A stretch of 64,000 nucleotides of DNA from Variovorax sp. OAS795 (lineage in GTDB: Bacteria; Pseudomonadota; Gammaproteobacteria; Burkholderiales; Burkholderiaceae_C): contig NZ_JBEPOH010000001.1 in assembly GCF_040546685.1 (NCBI RefSeq), positions 3,534,001-3,598,000 of the forward strand. Reading direction: 5' to 3'. The notes beneath the pieces were generated by a model, which saw only the letters and a list, made by a program, of their open reading frames with translations, was not told the DNA's origin and ran no database searches. Made by a program: the position numbers and the translations under genes. Every line of letters starts with the position of its first letter. The stretch's first letter is position 1. This document shows, piece by piece, positions 20,364 to 29,223 of this stretch.

Positions 20364-22658
20364 TCATGCGCGGCGCGGCTTGCGCCCCTTCATCTTGTTG
20401 GCGGCCTTCTTCACGGCCGACTTGAACGCCTGCATGGCCGACTGCGGCCCCACCGCGACGGCAGTGGCGCCACGCTCGATGCGCGGCTCGGGCACGGCCT
20501 CGGCCTTGTGGCGCGAGCTGCGCTTGGCCGAAGCCTTGACGGGCACGCCGGCCGAGCCCACGCCCTTGTCCTTCATGGCACGCGACGTGAGCTCCTCGCC
20601 TTCGCGCACCAGGCGGAAATCGATCTTGCGGCCGTCCAGGTCGACGCGGCTCACCTGCACCCGCACGCGAGTGCCGATGGCATACCGGATGCCGGTGCGC
20701 TCGCCGCGCAGTTCCTGGCGCATTTCGTCGAACTTGAAGTATTCGCCGCCGAGTTCGGTGATGTGCACCAGGCCTTCGACATACATCGCATCGAGCGTGA
20801 CGAAGATGCCGAAGGTGGTGGCCGAAGTGACCACCCCGCCGTACTCCTCGCCCAGATGCTCGCGCATGTACTTGCACTTGAGCCACGCCTCGACGTCGCG
20901 GCTGGCTTCGTCGGCGCGCCGCTCGTTGGCGCTGCAATGCAGGCCCGCGGCTTCCCAGGCCAGCACTTCCTTGGTGGGAGCGACAGTGGCCTTCTGGGGC
21001 TTGGTGGTCGGCGCCTTGACGCGCGAGGCCAGCCGCTTGGCCAACTTGGCATGCGCCTCGCCGGGCGTCGGCAGCATCGGCAGCTGATAGCGCGTCTTGC
21101 CGAGGATCGCCTTGATCACGCGGTGCACCAGCAGGTCCGGGTAGCGCCGGATCGGGCTCGTGAAATGGGTATAGGCCTCGTACGCGAGGCCGAAGTGGCC
21201 GCTGTTGATGGGCGTGTAGATCGCCTGCTGCATCGAGCGCAGCAGCATGGTGTGGATCTGCTGTGCGTCGGGCCGCTCCTTGGTGGCCTCCGCAATCGCC
21301 TGGAACTCGCCGGGCCGCGGGTCGTCGGTGATGCTCAGTCCCACGCCCATGGCCTTGAGGTAGCCGCGCAGGATTTCCTTCTTCTCGGGCGTGGGGCCTT
21401 CGTGCACGCGGAACAGGCCCGGGTGCTTGCCTTCGGCGATGAAGTCGGCGCTGCACACGTTGGCGGCGAGCATGGCTTCCTCGATCAGGCGGTGCGCCTC
21501 GTTGCGCGTGCGCGGAACGATCTTCTCGATGCGGCCCGCGTCGTCGCAGATGATCTGCGTCTCGGTGGTTTCGAAGTCGACCGCGCCACGCTTGCTGCGC
21601 TGCTTGAGCAACGCCTTGTAGACATCGGCAAGGTTCAGCAGGTCCTTCACGCGGTCCTTGCGCTTGGCCGCCTCGGGTCCGCGGGTGTTGCCCAGGATGG
21701 CCGCCACTTCGGTGTAGGTGAAGCGGGCGTGGCTGAACATCACCGCCGGATAGAACTGGTAGGCGTAGATCTCGCCGTCGGCGGCCACGAGCATGTCGCA
21801 CACCATGCACAGCCGCTCGACCTCGGGGTTCAACGAGCACAAGCCGTTCGAAAGCTTTTCGGGCAGCATCGGGATAACGCGCCGCGGAAAGTAGACACTG
21901 GTCGCGCGGTCGTAGGCGTCGATGTCGATGGCCGAGCCGGTCTGCACATAGGCGCTGACGTCGGCAATGGCAACCAGCAGGCGCCAGCCCTTGCCGCGGC
22001 CAACCTTCGCGGGTTCGCAGTAAACGGCGTCGTCGAAGTCGCGTGCGTCCTCGCCGTCGATGGTGACCAAAGGCACGTCGGTCAGGTCGATGCGACCCTT
22101 CTTGTCGGCCGGGCGGACCTTCTCGGGCAGGGCCTTGGCTTCGGCCAGGCACTCGGCGGAAAACTCGTGCGGCACGCCGTACTTGCGCACCGCGATCTCG
22201 ATCTCCATGCCGGGATCGTCGATCTCGCCAAGCACCTCTTTCACGCGGCCCACGGGTTGGCCGAACAGGGCCGGCGGTTCGGTGAGTTGCACGACCACGA
22301 CCTGTCCCACCTTGGCGGGACCCGTTGCGCCCTTGGGGATCAGGACGTCCTGGCCGTAGCGCTTGTCCTCCGGCGCGACAAGCCAGATGCCGCCTTCATG
22401 CAACAGGCGGCCGATGATCGGCTGCTCGGGGCGTTCGACGATCTCGACCACCCGTCCCTCGGGACGTCCGCGCCGGTCTTGCCGCACGACGCGCGCCTTG
22501 ACGCGGTCCTTGTGCAGCACCGCGCGCATCTCGTTCGGGGGCAGATAGATGTCGGCTTCACCGTCGTCGCGCTGCACGAAACCGTGGCCATCGCGATGTC
22601 CTTGAACGGTTCCTTCAAATTCATCCAGCAGACCGCTGGAGTGGCCATTATTTTTGAT
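20364..22658 (-). CDS. rnr: Ribonuclease R (start codon unusual)
   Basis: Processive 3'-5' exoribonuclease for structured RNA. The frame has a cold-shock-like RNA-binding domain beginning [20 protein letters not shown], a second one, and an RNB catalytic domain with [13 protein letters not shown]. An S1 domain ([17 protein letters not shown]) and a basic C-terminal tail ending [10 protein letters not shown] follow. The conserved N-terminus begins upstream of the first GTG (22577), but no ATG, GTG or TTG lies in frame above it. The best candidate start is ATC at 22658, with a purine-rich GAGAG six bases upstream, giving 764 residues. A one-base sequence error is the alternative. The usual N-terminal winged-helix domain of enteric RNase R is absent. 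Confidence 0.88.
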   Translation of the reverse strand: MKNNGHSSGLLDEFEGTVQGHRDGHGFVQRDDGEADIYLPPNEMRAVLHKDRVKARVVRQDRRGRPEGRVVEIVERPEQPIIGRLLHEGGIWLVAPEDKRYGQDVLIPKGATGPAKVGQVVVVQLTEPPALFGQPVGRVKEVLGEIDDPGMEIEIAVRKYGVPHEFSAECLAEAKALPEKVRPADKKGRIDLTDVPLVTIDGEDARDFDDAVYCEPAKVGRGKGWRLLVAIADVSAYVQTGSAIDIDAYDRATSVYFPRRVIPMLPEKLSNGLCSLNPEVERLCMVCDMLVAADGEIYAYQFYPAVMFSHARFTYTEVAAILGNTRGPEAAKRKDRVKDLLNLADVYKALLKQRSKRGAVDFETTETQIICDDAGRIEKIVPRTRNEAHRLIEEAMLAANVCSADFIAEGKHPGLFRVHEGPTPEKKEILRGYLKAMGVGLSITDDPRPGEFQAIAEATKERPDAQQIHTMLLRSMQQAIYTPINSGHFGLAYEAYTHFTSPIRRYPDLLVHRVIKAILGKTRYQLPMLPTPGEAHAKLAKRLASRVKAPTTKPQKATVAPTKEVLAWEAAGLHCSANERRADEASRDVEAWLKCKYMREHLGEEYGGVVTSATTFGIFVTLDAMYVEGLVHITELGGEYFKFDEMRQELRGERTGIRYAIGTRVRVQVSRVDLDGRKIDFRLVREGEELTSRAMKDKGVGSAGVPVKASAKRSSRHKAEAVPEPRIERGATAVAVGPQSAMQAFKSAVKKAANKMKGRKPRRA

Positions 22659-22711
22659 ATGATTCTCTCTTTCCTGAAATTCAAAACATAACTGCTTCGG
22701 CAGCTATGTGG

Positions 22712-22796
<85 letters not shown>

Positions 22797-22810
22797 CCCC
22801 TACCAAGCTG

Positions 22811-22850
22811 AAACCCCTGTGAATCATCGATTTACAGGGGTTTTTTCTTT
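22811..22850 (+). terminator. Rho-independent terminator of tRNA-Leu
   Basis: A perfect CCCCTGT / ACAGGGG stem with a 13-nt loop is followed by TTTTTTCTTTT. It is 15 nt after the tRNA CCA and clearly ends that transcript; the A-rich 5' flank would let it work weakly in the other direction as well. Confidence 0.9.
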
Positions 22851-22859
22851 TCCCTGGGA

Positions 22860-23267
22860 ACATGTGCACGGGACTGTTTCCCATGCAGGCATCGAGCGTT
22901 TCGCCGCAAGTGGCCGATTCGCTCAACACCCGCAGCGACTCCATGGGTTCGATTGTGCGCTTGTCCGGCACGTGCAAGCCGTGGGCGGCCTCGGACAACC
23001 GCGCTGGTAAAGCGGCAACCGGCCGGCCCGACAAGGCAGGAAGCCCCGGGGCCATGGCTGGCAAACTCTTCGAGGCATCTCTGGAGGCAATGGCCGGGAA
23101 CACGGATTCGGGCAAGTGGAACGGCCTTCGACTCATGAAGTGGTGCAAGGGTCCGCTCGCAAGCAAGCGGCTTTTCGACATTCTGACGCACGATTCAATG
23201 ATTGCTCCGACGCGGCCTGTCGATCGCACGAAATGATCCAAATGGCCCCTGCCGACGTATCCCGCGC
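22860..23267 (+). other. Poorly coding stretch between tRNA-Leu terminator and small ORF
   Basis: No recognisable gene. An open frame at 22862-23236 (plus strand, 124 codons) has moderate codon bias but no convincing ribosome-binding site and no familiar motif. A competing minus-strand frame overlaps it. GC content and third-position GC look lower than in neighbours. It may be decayed or accessory sequence. Confidence 0.4.
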
Positions 23268-23507
23268 ATGGAACATCTTCCTGACAGGGTCGCGGAGATC
23301 AAGGATCGGGGAAATGAAGCCGCCCGCCGGAGCCAATTGCTTCGATCCGAGGCGGCCCTGCTGAGGCAGCAATCGCGAGAGCTTCGCGCCCAATGCGCGC
23401 TCGCCAGGAGCGGCATCCATGTCGGCGAGGCTATCCAAGCGCAGCGCACTCCTGAATTTCGCATGCCGCTCCAGCCACCGGCGCAGGTGGAATCCTCACT
23501 GCCGTAG
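23268..23507 (+). CDS. Possible small coiled-coil protein
   Basis: Weakly supported ORF of 79 codons starting at an ATG at 23268 (MEHLPDRVAEIKDRGNEAAR). Residues ~8-45 are charged with regularly spaced leucines (LLRSEAALLRQQSREL), suggesting a helical coiled coil. A frame immediately upstream (23233 onward, MIQMAPADVSRAWNIFL) could be its true N-terminus if one frameshift is assumed. No family recognised. Codon bias is weaker than in neighbouring genes. Confidence 0.3.
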   Translation: MEHLPDRVAEIKDRGNEAARRSQLLRSEAALLRQQSRELRAQCALARSGIHVGEAIQAQRTPEFRMPLQPPAQVESSLP

Positions 23508-23562
23508 CTGCCGTAGCTGCCGGGCGCCATACTCGACGCGGCGCACTGGATTCCTGTTTTTC

Positions 23563-23955
23563 ATGTCCATCTTCAAAACCATCAGGCAATGGGCGTCGCG
23601 AATCAAGCGCGACGCCGTCACGCTGTGGTTCGCCTGCCGCCATCCGGGCACGCCATGGTTCGCCAAGGCACTTGCAGCGTTTGTCGTGGCCTACGCGCTG
23701 AGCCCGATCGATCTGATTCCGGACTTCATTCCCGTGCTTGGCTATCTCGACGATGCCTTGCTGTTGCCTGCGCTCATCTGGCTGAACATACGGCTGATTC
23801 CGGCCAACGTGCTCGAAGAATGCCGCTTGCAAGCCGACCAGTGGATGAAAGAACAAGGCGCCAAACCCCGGAGCACTGTGGGCGCGATCGTGGTGGTTGC
23901 CATCTGGATCGGCTTTGCCACGGGTTTGTGGGCTTGGTTCAGCAGGCGCTGGTAG
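23563..23955 (+). CDS. YkvA family protein (DUF1232)
   Basis: The 130-residue membrane-associated protein carries the DUF1232 signature AYALSPIDLIPDFIPVLGYLDD around residues 45-66. A second hydrophobic segment ends the protein (VGAIVVVAIWIGFATGLWAW). The function of the family is unknown. The ATG at 23563 gives MSIFKTIRQW, a normal family start. Upstream lies a 9-bp tandem duplication (TGCCGTAGC, near 23503-23520). Confidence 0.85.
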   Translation: MSIFKTIRQWASRIKRDAVTLWFACRHPGTPWFAKALAAFVVAYALSPIDLIPDFIPVLGYLDDALLLPALIWLNIRLIPANVLEECRLQADQWMKEQGAKPRSTVGAIVVVAIWIGFATGLWAWFSRRW

Positions 23956-23999
23956 GTCGTAATGCGGCAAAAGTCACACTTTTCGATTAATACGATTCA

Positions 24000-24034
24000 A
24001 AACGTAACTTCGCCCCGTACAAAAGGTTACGTTT
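24000..24034. repeat. 9-bp inverted repeat upstream of a small ORF
   Basis: AAACGTAAC at 24000-24008 and its exact complement GTTACGTTT at 24026-24034 are separated by 17 bp in an AT-richer stretch. There is no T-run after it on the plus strand, so it looks more like an operator or mRNA hairpin than a terminator. It lies 40 bp ahead of the 28-residue membrane peptide gene. Confidence 0.5.
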
Positions 24035-24073
24035 GATTTGAGAATACCGCCTTCGAACCCAACGGAAACCATC

Positions 24074-24160
24074 GTGATCACCGCTTTTACCTTGTTAGTC
24101 GGCATGTTCCTCGGCGCATTGTTCATGAGTCTTCTGGTCGTTTCCCGCTCGGAAGACTGA
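24074..24160 (+). CDS. Small single-span membrane protein (28 aa)
   Basis: A short GTG-started frame encoding VITAFTLLVGMFLGALFMSL and then LVVSRSED. It has one hydrophobic helix with small-residue (G/A) spacing and a charged C-terminus. The layout resembles the tiny DUF3789-type membrane proteins found in phages and some bacteria; that similarity is from memory and not tested. A GGA lies eight bases ahead of the GTG. It sits between the YkvA gene and convergent rimO. Confidence 0.5.
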   Translation: MITAFTLLVGMFLGALFMSLLVVSRSED

Positions 24161-24215
24161 ACGAGTCCAGCCCTGGCGAGGCGCTTGGCGCGCCCGCCTG
24201 AGACAACAATCGAGA

Positions 24216-25622
24216 TCAGATCGGCAGCGCAATGAGGTCGTGCCCCTCGGCGCCCACGACGCGCGCCTTGGTGAATTCCCCGACCTTGAGCGTCTTGCTG
24301 ATCTTCTCGGGCGGCAGCAGCCGCACGGTGCCGTCGATCTCGGGTGCATCGGCGTAGGTGCGCCCGACCCCACCTTTTCGGCCCATGCCGGGCGCCGAAT
24401 CCACGAGCACCTGCATGGTGGCGCCGATGCGCCGACGCAGCTTGGCGATCGACACCGCCTCGGCCACTTCCATGAAGCGCGCGCGGCGCGCTTCGCGCTC
24501 GGCCGGCGGCAGCATGCCGGGGATGTCGTTGGCCGTGGCACCTTCGACGGGGCTGTAGGCAAAGCATCCGGCGCGGTCGATCTCGGCTTCGCGGATGAAG
24601 TCGAGCAGATGCTCGAACTCCTGTTCGGTTTCGCCAGGAAAGCCCGCGATGAAAGTGCTGCGGATCACAAGCTCCGGGCAGACCTCGCGCCAGCGTGCAA
24701 GGCGCTCGAGGTTCTTCTCGCCGCTGGCTGGCCGCTTCATGCGCTTGAGCACGTCGGGGTGGCTGTGTTGCAGCGGCACGTCGAGGTAAGGCAGGACCTG
24801 GCCACTTGCCATGAGCGGAATGATTTCGTCCACGCTCGGGTACGGGTACACGTAGTGCAGCCGAACCCAGGCGCCATAGGGCTCGGCAATTTCGCCCAGC
24901 GTGCGCACCAGTTCGAGCATGCGCGTCTTGACGGGCTTGCCATCCCAGAACCCCGTGCGGTACTTGACGTCGACGCCGTAGGCCGAGGTGTCCTGGCTGA
25001 TCACCAGCAGTTCTTTCACGCCCCCTTCGAACAGGGCCTTGGCCTCGCCGAGCACGTCACCGACAGGCCGCGACACCAGGTCGCCGCGCATGGACGGAAT
25101 GATGCAGAAGGTGCACCGGTGATTGCAGCCTTCGCTGATCTTCAGGTATGCGTAGTGGCGCGGCGTGAGCTTGAGGCCCGCGATGCCGAAGGTATTGGGC
25201 ACCAGGTCGATGAATGGGTCATGCGGCTTGGGAAGGTTGGCGTGGACCGCGTCCATCACCTCCTGCGTGGCATGCGGGCCGGTCACGGCCAGCACGCTGG
25301 GGTGCATCTGCCGCACCAGGTTGCCGCCCTGGTTCCCGGTCTTGGCGCCCAGGCAGCCTGTGACGATGACACGGCCGTTCTCGGCCAGCGCCTCGCCGAT
25401 CGTGTCGAGGCTCTCCTTCACGGCATCGTCGATGAAGCCGCAGGTGTTCACGATCACCAGGTCGGCGCCTTCGAAGGTCTTGGACGTCTGGTAGCCCTCG
25501 GCGCTCAGGCGGGTCAGGATCAGTTCGGAATCGGTCAGGGCCTTGGGGCAGCCCAAGCTCACGAATCCGACTTTGGGGGCAGCCGGCGTGGCCGTACGTT
25601 CAGGGGAGGCAACTTCGCTCAT
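24216..25622 (-). CDS. rimO: Ribosomal protein S12 methylthiotransferase RimO
   Basis: Radical-SAM enzyme that adds a methylthio group to an Asp of ribosomal protein S12. The 468 residues contain an N-terminal UPF0004 domain ([38 protein letters not shown]). The radical-SAM core with the CxxxCxxC cluster site follows ([19 protein letters not shown]), then a C-terminal TRAM domain. The [11 protein letters not shown] opening separates RimO from MiaB. It is 39 bp upstream of phaR's stop on the same strand. Confidence 0.95.
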   Translation of the reverse strand: MSEVASPERTATPAAPKVGFVSLGCPKALTDSELILTRLSAEGYQTSKTFEGADLVIVNTCGFIDDAVKESLDTIGEALAENGRVIVTGCLGAKTGNQGGNLVRQMHPSVLAVTGPHATQEVMDAVHANLPKPHDPFIDLVPNTFGIAGLKLTPRHYAYLKISEGCNHRCTFCIIPSMRGDLVSRPVGDVLGEAKALFEGGVKELLVISQDTSAYGVDVKYRTGFWDGKPVKTRMLELVRTLGEIAEPYGAWVRLHYVYPYPSVDEIIPLMASGQVLPYLDVPLQHSHPDVLKRMKRPASGEKNLERLARWREVCPELVIRSTFIAGFPGETEQEFEHLLDFIREAEIDRAGCFAYSPVEGATANDIPGMLPPAEREARRARFMEVAEAVSIAKLRRRIGATMQVLVDSAPGMGRKGGVGRTYADAPEIDGTVRLLPPEKISKTLKVGEFTKARVVGAEGHDLIALPI

Positions 25623-25661
25623 AGGCCCCTATTGTCCCAGCTATCGGACGGCGCCGGGATT

Positions 25662-26195
25662 TCAGGGACGTTTGATGCCGAATGCGCCCAATACCTGCTC
25701 GGTGTTCTTCTGCATCTGTTCCTGCATCTGCAGGAACGCGTTCTTCGACTGCTCGACGTAGTTGCCCATCAGCCCCTGGAGCACGGGCGACTGCAAGGTC
25801 ATGAAGCGCGACCACATCTCGGGCGTGAGGCCTTCGGCCTTGTCGGTGAGCTGGGCCTGCACTTCGGTCATGGCCTGGATGTTCTTCTCGAGATAGGGGC
25901 CCATGTAGCCCTGCATCGCCTGTCCGTAGAAACGGATGATGTTGGCCAGCACCTGCTCGGTGAACATGGGGGCGCCACCGGCTTCCTCTTCGAGGATGAT
26001 CTGCAGCAGGATGCTCCGCGTGAGGTCGTCGCCGGTCTTGGCATCGCGCACCACGAACTGGGCGTTCTGGATCACCAGTTGCTTCACCTCGGTCAAGGTG
26101 ATGTACGTGGATGTCTCGGTGTCGTAGAGCCTTCGGTTGGGGTACTTCTTGATGACACGTTGCACCGGCTTGACCCCGGACTTCTTGCTCTGCAC
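25662..26195 (-). CDS. phaR: Polyhydroxyalkanoate synthesis repressor PhaR
   Basis: DNA- and PHB-binding repressor of phasin and PHB genes. The 177 residues include VQRVIKKYPNRRLYDTETSTYI, the conserved PHB/PHA accumulation regulator DNA-binding domain, then the PHB-binding region and a Gln- and Met-rich tail. The GTG at 26195 is preferred because AAGGAG lies six bases upstream; an in-frame ATG at 26222 would add nine residues. bdhA, which uses the PHB monomer, lies 4 kb away. Confidence 0.93.
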   Translation of the reverse strand: MQSKKSGVKPVQRVIKKYPNRRLYDTETSTYITLTEVKQLVIQNAQFVVRDAKTGDDLTRSILLQIILEEEAGGAPMFTEQVLANIIRFYGQAMQGYMGPYLEKNIQAMTEVQAQLTDKAEGLTPEMWSRFMTLQSPVLQGLMGNYVEQSKNAFLQMQEQMQKNTEQVLGAFGIKRP

Positions 26196-26305
26196 TGCGG
26201 ACTCCTTTACATGGACGCCCATGTCATCCGATCAATTCTAGGTAGCGGTTTTGCTGCACCGCGACAAGGTTTACCCTGACCGTCGGGCGGCGGATACAGC
26301 GTCCT

Positions 26306-26674
26306 TCAGTCGAGCGTGGTCGCGTACTCGGCACCGCATGCCGCGCAGGCCGCGCTTTCGGGACGCTCTTGGCTGGCCAGCCTGAAACGCAGGGCACTCT
26401 TGTGGCCATAGACGACCCAGCAACGCGGGCAGTGTTCATGGCCGGCAGTGGGCAGGTATGCGCGGGAGCGTTGCTCGGCACGCTCCTGGGTGACGGAGAT
26501 GCCCTGCTGCAGGGCCCGCGCAATCTCGCGCGCTGCCATGGTGTCGGTGCGGCCGCTTGCGTGGTCGTTGATGCCATAGACCGCGCGTGCAAATTCAATG
26601 GGGGCTTGCCTGAGCAATGCAGCCAGGCGCTTATCGGCATGAGCCCGATCAACCAGTGTTGATCGCGTATTCAT
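26306..26674 (-). CDS. Hypothetical protein with two CxxC motifs
   Basis: The 122-residue soluble protein begins MNTRSTLVDRAHADKRLAAL and has a helical N-terminal half. Near the C-terminus are two pairs, CPRC and CAAC, about 35 residues apart, which suggests a zinc-ribbon fold. I recognise no family. The frame extends upstream towards tRNA-Val, but the ATG at 26674 gives the most coherent protein. Confidence 0.6.
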   Translation of the reverse strand: MNTRSTLVDRAHADKRLAALLRQAPIEFARAVYGINDHASGRTDTMAAREIARALQQGISVTQERAEQRSRAYLPTAGHEHCPRCWVVYGHKSALRFRLASQERPESAACAACGAEYATTLD

Positions 26675-26770
26675 CGGATCGCTTGTCAAGGAAATTGGGA
26701 GAAGGTTTGCAGTCCGGCCAAGGTAGCACAACAACGTGCCCATGGTCTTTGACTGGGTTACCGACTGGAC

Positions 26771-26795
26771 GATGAAGACACCGGGGAACCCGGTG
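26771..26795 (-). terminator. Likely terminator of tRNA-Val
   Basis: Minus strand: a perfect 7-bp stem, CACCGGG / CCCGGTG, with a three-base loop is followed by TCTTCATC, a weak T-tract. It lies about 50 nt after the tRNA 3' end and is the only good hairpin before the next gene. Confidence 0.5.
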
Positions 26796-26845
26796 AAAGC
26801 TCTGTTCAACAGACCCGGTGGTTGGCCGGATGTTGGAACAGAAAT

Positions 26846-26922
26846 TGGTAGGCGCGATTGGACTCGAACCAACGACCCCCACCATGTCAAGGTGGTGCTC
26901 TAACCAGCTGAGCTACGCGCCT
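26846..26922 (-). tRNA. tRNA-Val (anticodon GAC)
   Basis: A 77-nt cloverleaf on the minus strand: acceptor AGGCGCG / CGCGCCT, D-arm AGCTCAGCTGGTTAGAGC, anticodon stem CCACC / GGTGG around TTGACAT (anticodon GAC), GGTTCGAGTCC as the T arm and an encoded CCA. It lies 49 bp downstream of the relA stop with its own promoter. Confidence 0.97.
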
Positions 26923-26945
26923 AAGGATGTGTCCGAGAAGCAGCT

Positions 26946-26974
26946 ATTGTAGCAGGAGAAAACACGCTTTTTCA
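26946..26974 (-). promoter_or_regulatory. Promoter of tRNA-Val
   Basis: Minus strand: -10 TACAAT (26946-26951) and -35-like TGAAAA (26969-26974), 17 bp apart. This places initiation about 15-20 nt ahead of the tRNA. The -35 overlaps the relA stop codon. Confidence 0.5.
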
Positions 26975-29216
26975 GCGACGGCGTGCAGATCGCACGCCGG
27001 CCACCGCCGTCACGATGCCGAGCACCTGCGTCAAGCGCGCCGCGTCGGTGATTTCCACGGTGAAAGTCATCCACGCCGTGCCCTTGACCGATTGGGTCTG
27101 CACGCCGATCACGTTCATCTTCTCGCGTGCGAACACATCCGAGATGTCGCGCAAGAGGCCCTGGCGGTCCGCCGCCTCCACGGCGACGTCGACCGCATAG
27201 ACCGGCACTTCGCCGCCCTTCCTGGCCACGCCCCATTCGACATCGATCACGCGCTCGCCGTCGCGCGCAGCCATCGTGCGGAAGTTGCTGCAATCGGTGC
27301 GGTGCACGCTGACGCCGTGGCCGCGCGTCACGAAGCCGCTGATGGGATCCGGCGGCGCCGGCTTGCAGCATTTGGCGAGCTGCGTCATCAACGAAGACAC
27401 GCCCACCACGAGCACGCCGCCCTTGCCGGACTTCTCGCTCGCGCGCGGCTTCTTGATCTGAACGCCGTCGTCCGGGTTCGGTGCGGGCTCCGGCGGGGCG
27501 CAGCAGCACCTCGATGTTGCGCAGCGAGAACTCGTCCTTGCCGACCACTTCGAACAGATGGTCCGCCGACTTGAAGCCCAGCTGCGAAGCCAGGTCCTCG
27601 AGCCGCGTGGATGTCTTGCCTTCGCGCTGCAGCAGCTTTTCGACCGCTTCGCGTCCGCGCGCCACGGTCTCGTGCGTGACCTGGGCGTTGAACCATGCGC
27701 GCACCTTGGCGCGCGCGCGGTGGCTCGCAAGGTAGCCCAGCTCGGCATTGAGCCAGTCGCGCGACGGGCCGCCTTCCTTGGCCGCGATGATTTCCACCGT
27801 CTGTCCGTTCGACAGCGGCGTGTTGAGCGGCACCATGGCCCCGTCGACGCGCGCGCCGCGGCAGCGATGGCCGAGCGTGGTGTGCACGGTATAGGCAAAG
27901 TCCACCGGCGTCGCGCCCTGCGGCAGTTCGACGATGGCAGCGTCTGGCGTCAGCACATAGATGCGGTCGTCGAACAGCCCCTGCCCCTGCGAGCCGCCCG
28001 ACAGGTCGCGCTCCCACGCCAGGAGCTGCCGCAGCACCGCGATCTTCGCGTCGTACTCGCCGCTCGCCCACACGCCCGCATAGCCCTTGTGTCCCGCTTC
28101 CTTGTAGGCCCAGTGCGCGGCCACGCCATGCTCGGCATGGTCATGCATTTCTTCCGTGCGGATCTGGATCTCGATCGGCTTGCCAGGCTTGCCGTCGACC
28201 ACCTCGCGCACCACGGTATGCAGCGACTGGTAGCCGTTCGGCTTGGGCCGCGCGATGTAGTCGTCGAACTCTTCGTCGATCGGCAGGAAATGCGAATGCA
28301 CCCAGGCCAGCGCGGCGTAGCAGTCCTTCACGTCGGGCACCACCACGCGCAGCGCGAGGATGTCGAACACCTGCGCGAAGTCGAGCGACTTGCCGCGCAT
28401 CTTCTTCACGATGCTGTAGATGTTCTTCGGCCGCCCCTGCACCGTCGCGCGCACGCCTTCGGCCTGCAGTTCGCTTTCGAGCTGGGAGCGCAACTGCTCG
28501 ACGTGGCCTTCGCGCTCCACCCGCTTTTCGTCCAGCAGGCGCGCAATCAGCTTGTAGGTCTCGGGCTCGAGGAAGCGGAAGGAGAGATCCTCGATCTCCC
28601 ACTTCACCTGCCAGATGCCCAGGCGGTTGGCCAGCGGTGCAAACACCTGCAGCGACTCGCGCGCCACGCTCTCGGGCGCCGGCTGCTTGCTGGCCGCGGC
28701 ATGACGCAGCGTCTGCAGCCGCGACGCAAGCCGCAGCATCACCACGCGCAGGTCGCGCGAAAACGCGAGCAGCATCTTGCGCACGTTCTCGGTCTGCGCG
28801 CCCGCGCCCTCCGACAGGTGATGGCCCTGCGAGGCCGAGCGGGCCTGTTCCTGCACGCGGACCAGCTTGGTGGTTTCCACCGCCAGCGCCGCGAAGTTGT
28901 CGCCGAACACCTTGGCGATGACTTCCTGCGGACGGTTCAGGTGCTGGCACGCATAGACCAGGTAGCTCGCCGCCTGCATGGCTTCGGAGCCGCCCATCTT
29001 GGCGACGATGGCCGCCACGGCATCGGCGTGCGCCAGCGTGTTTTCGCCGGTGTCGAGTTTTTCGTCGACGATCAGCGGCTCGGCAAAGGCGCGCGCACGC
29101 GCGAGCATGTTCTCCATCACCGGGGTGCGATCGGCCGTGGCCGCGGACAGCGGATAGTCCGCCACGGCCGAATCGGGACTGTGTGCCGTCTGAAGGCTCG
29201 AAGAATCGCGCTTCAC
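26972..29216 (-). pseudogene. relA: RelA-type (p)ppGpp synthetase, interrupted by a one-base frameshift
   Basis: Stringent-response synthetase. The first ~573 codons give a degenerate HD region (YACQHLNRPQEVI in place of catalytic HD residues, so RelA rather than SpoT). The synthetase domain (RPKNIYSIVKKM, YIARPKPNGYQSLHTVV, EIQIRTEEMHDHAEHG) and a TGS domain (DRIYVLTPDAAIVELPQGAT) follow. At a run of four G (27495-27498, plus strand) the frame breaks. Dropping one base restores QLAKCCKPAPPDPISGFV and a C-terminal ACT domain ending VAGVRSARRR, for 747 residues. Without correction the frame runs to a stop at 26913 with unrelated sequence. The GTG start at 29216 has GAGGG five bases upstream. 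This could be mutation, sequencing error or, less likely, programmed +1 slippage at CCC-G. Confidence 0.88.
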
Positions 29217-29223
29217 GCTGCCC

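Noticed and set aside
23503..23522. Tandem 9-bp repeat (TGCCGTAGC) upstream of the YkvA gene
   Set aside because: Only about two copies, no spacer structure and no sign of an array; treated as chance or slippage.
26913..26971. C-terminal extension of relA in the uncorrected frame
   Set aside because: It runs through the tRNA-Val promoter and arises only after the frameshift; the restored frame ends at 26972 with a proper ACT domain.
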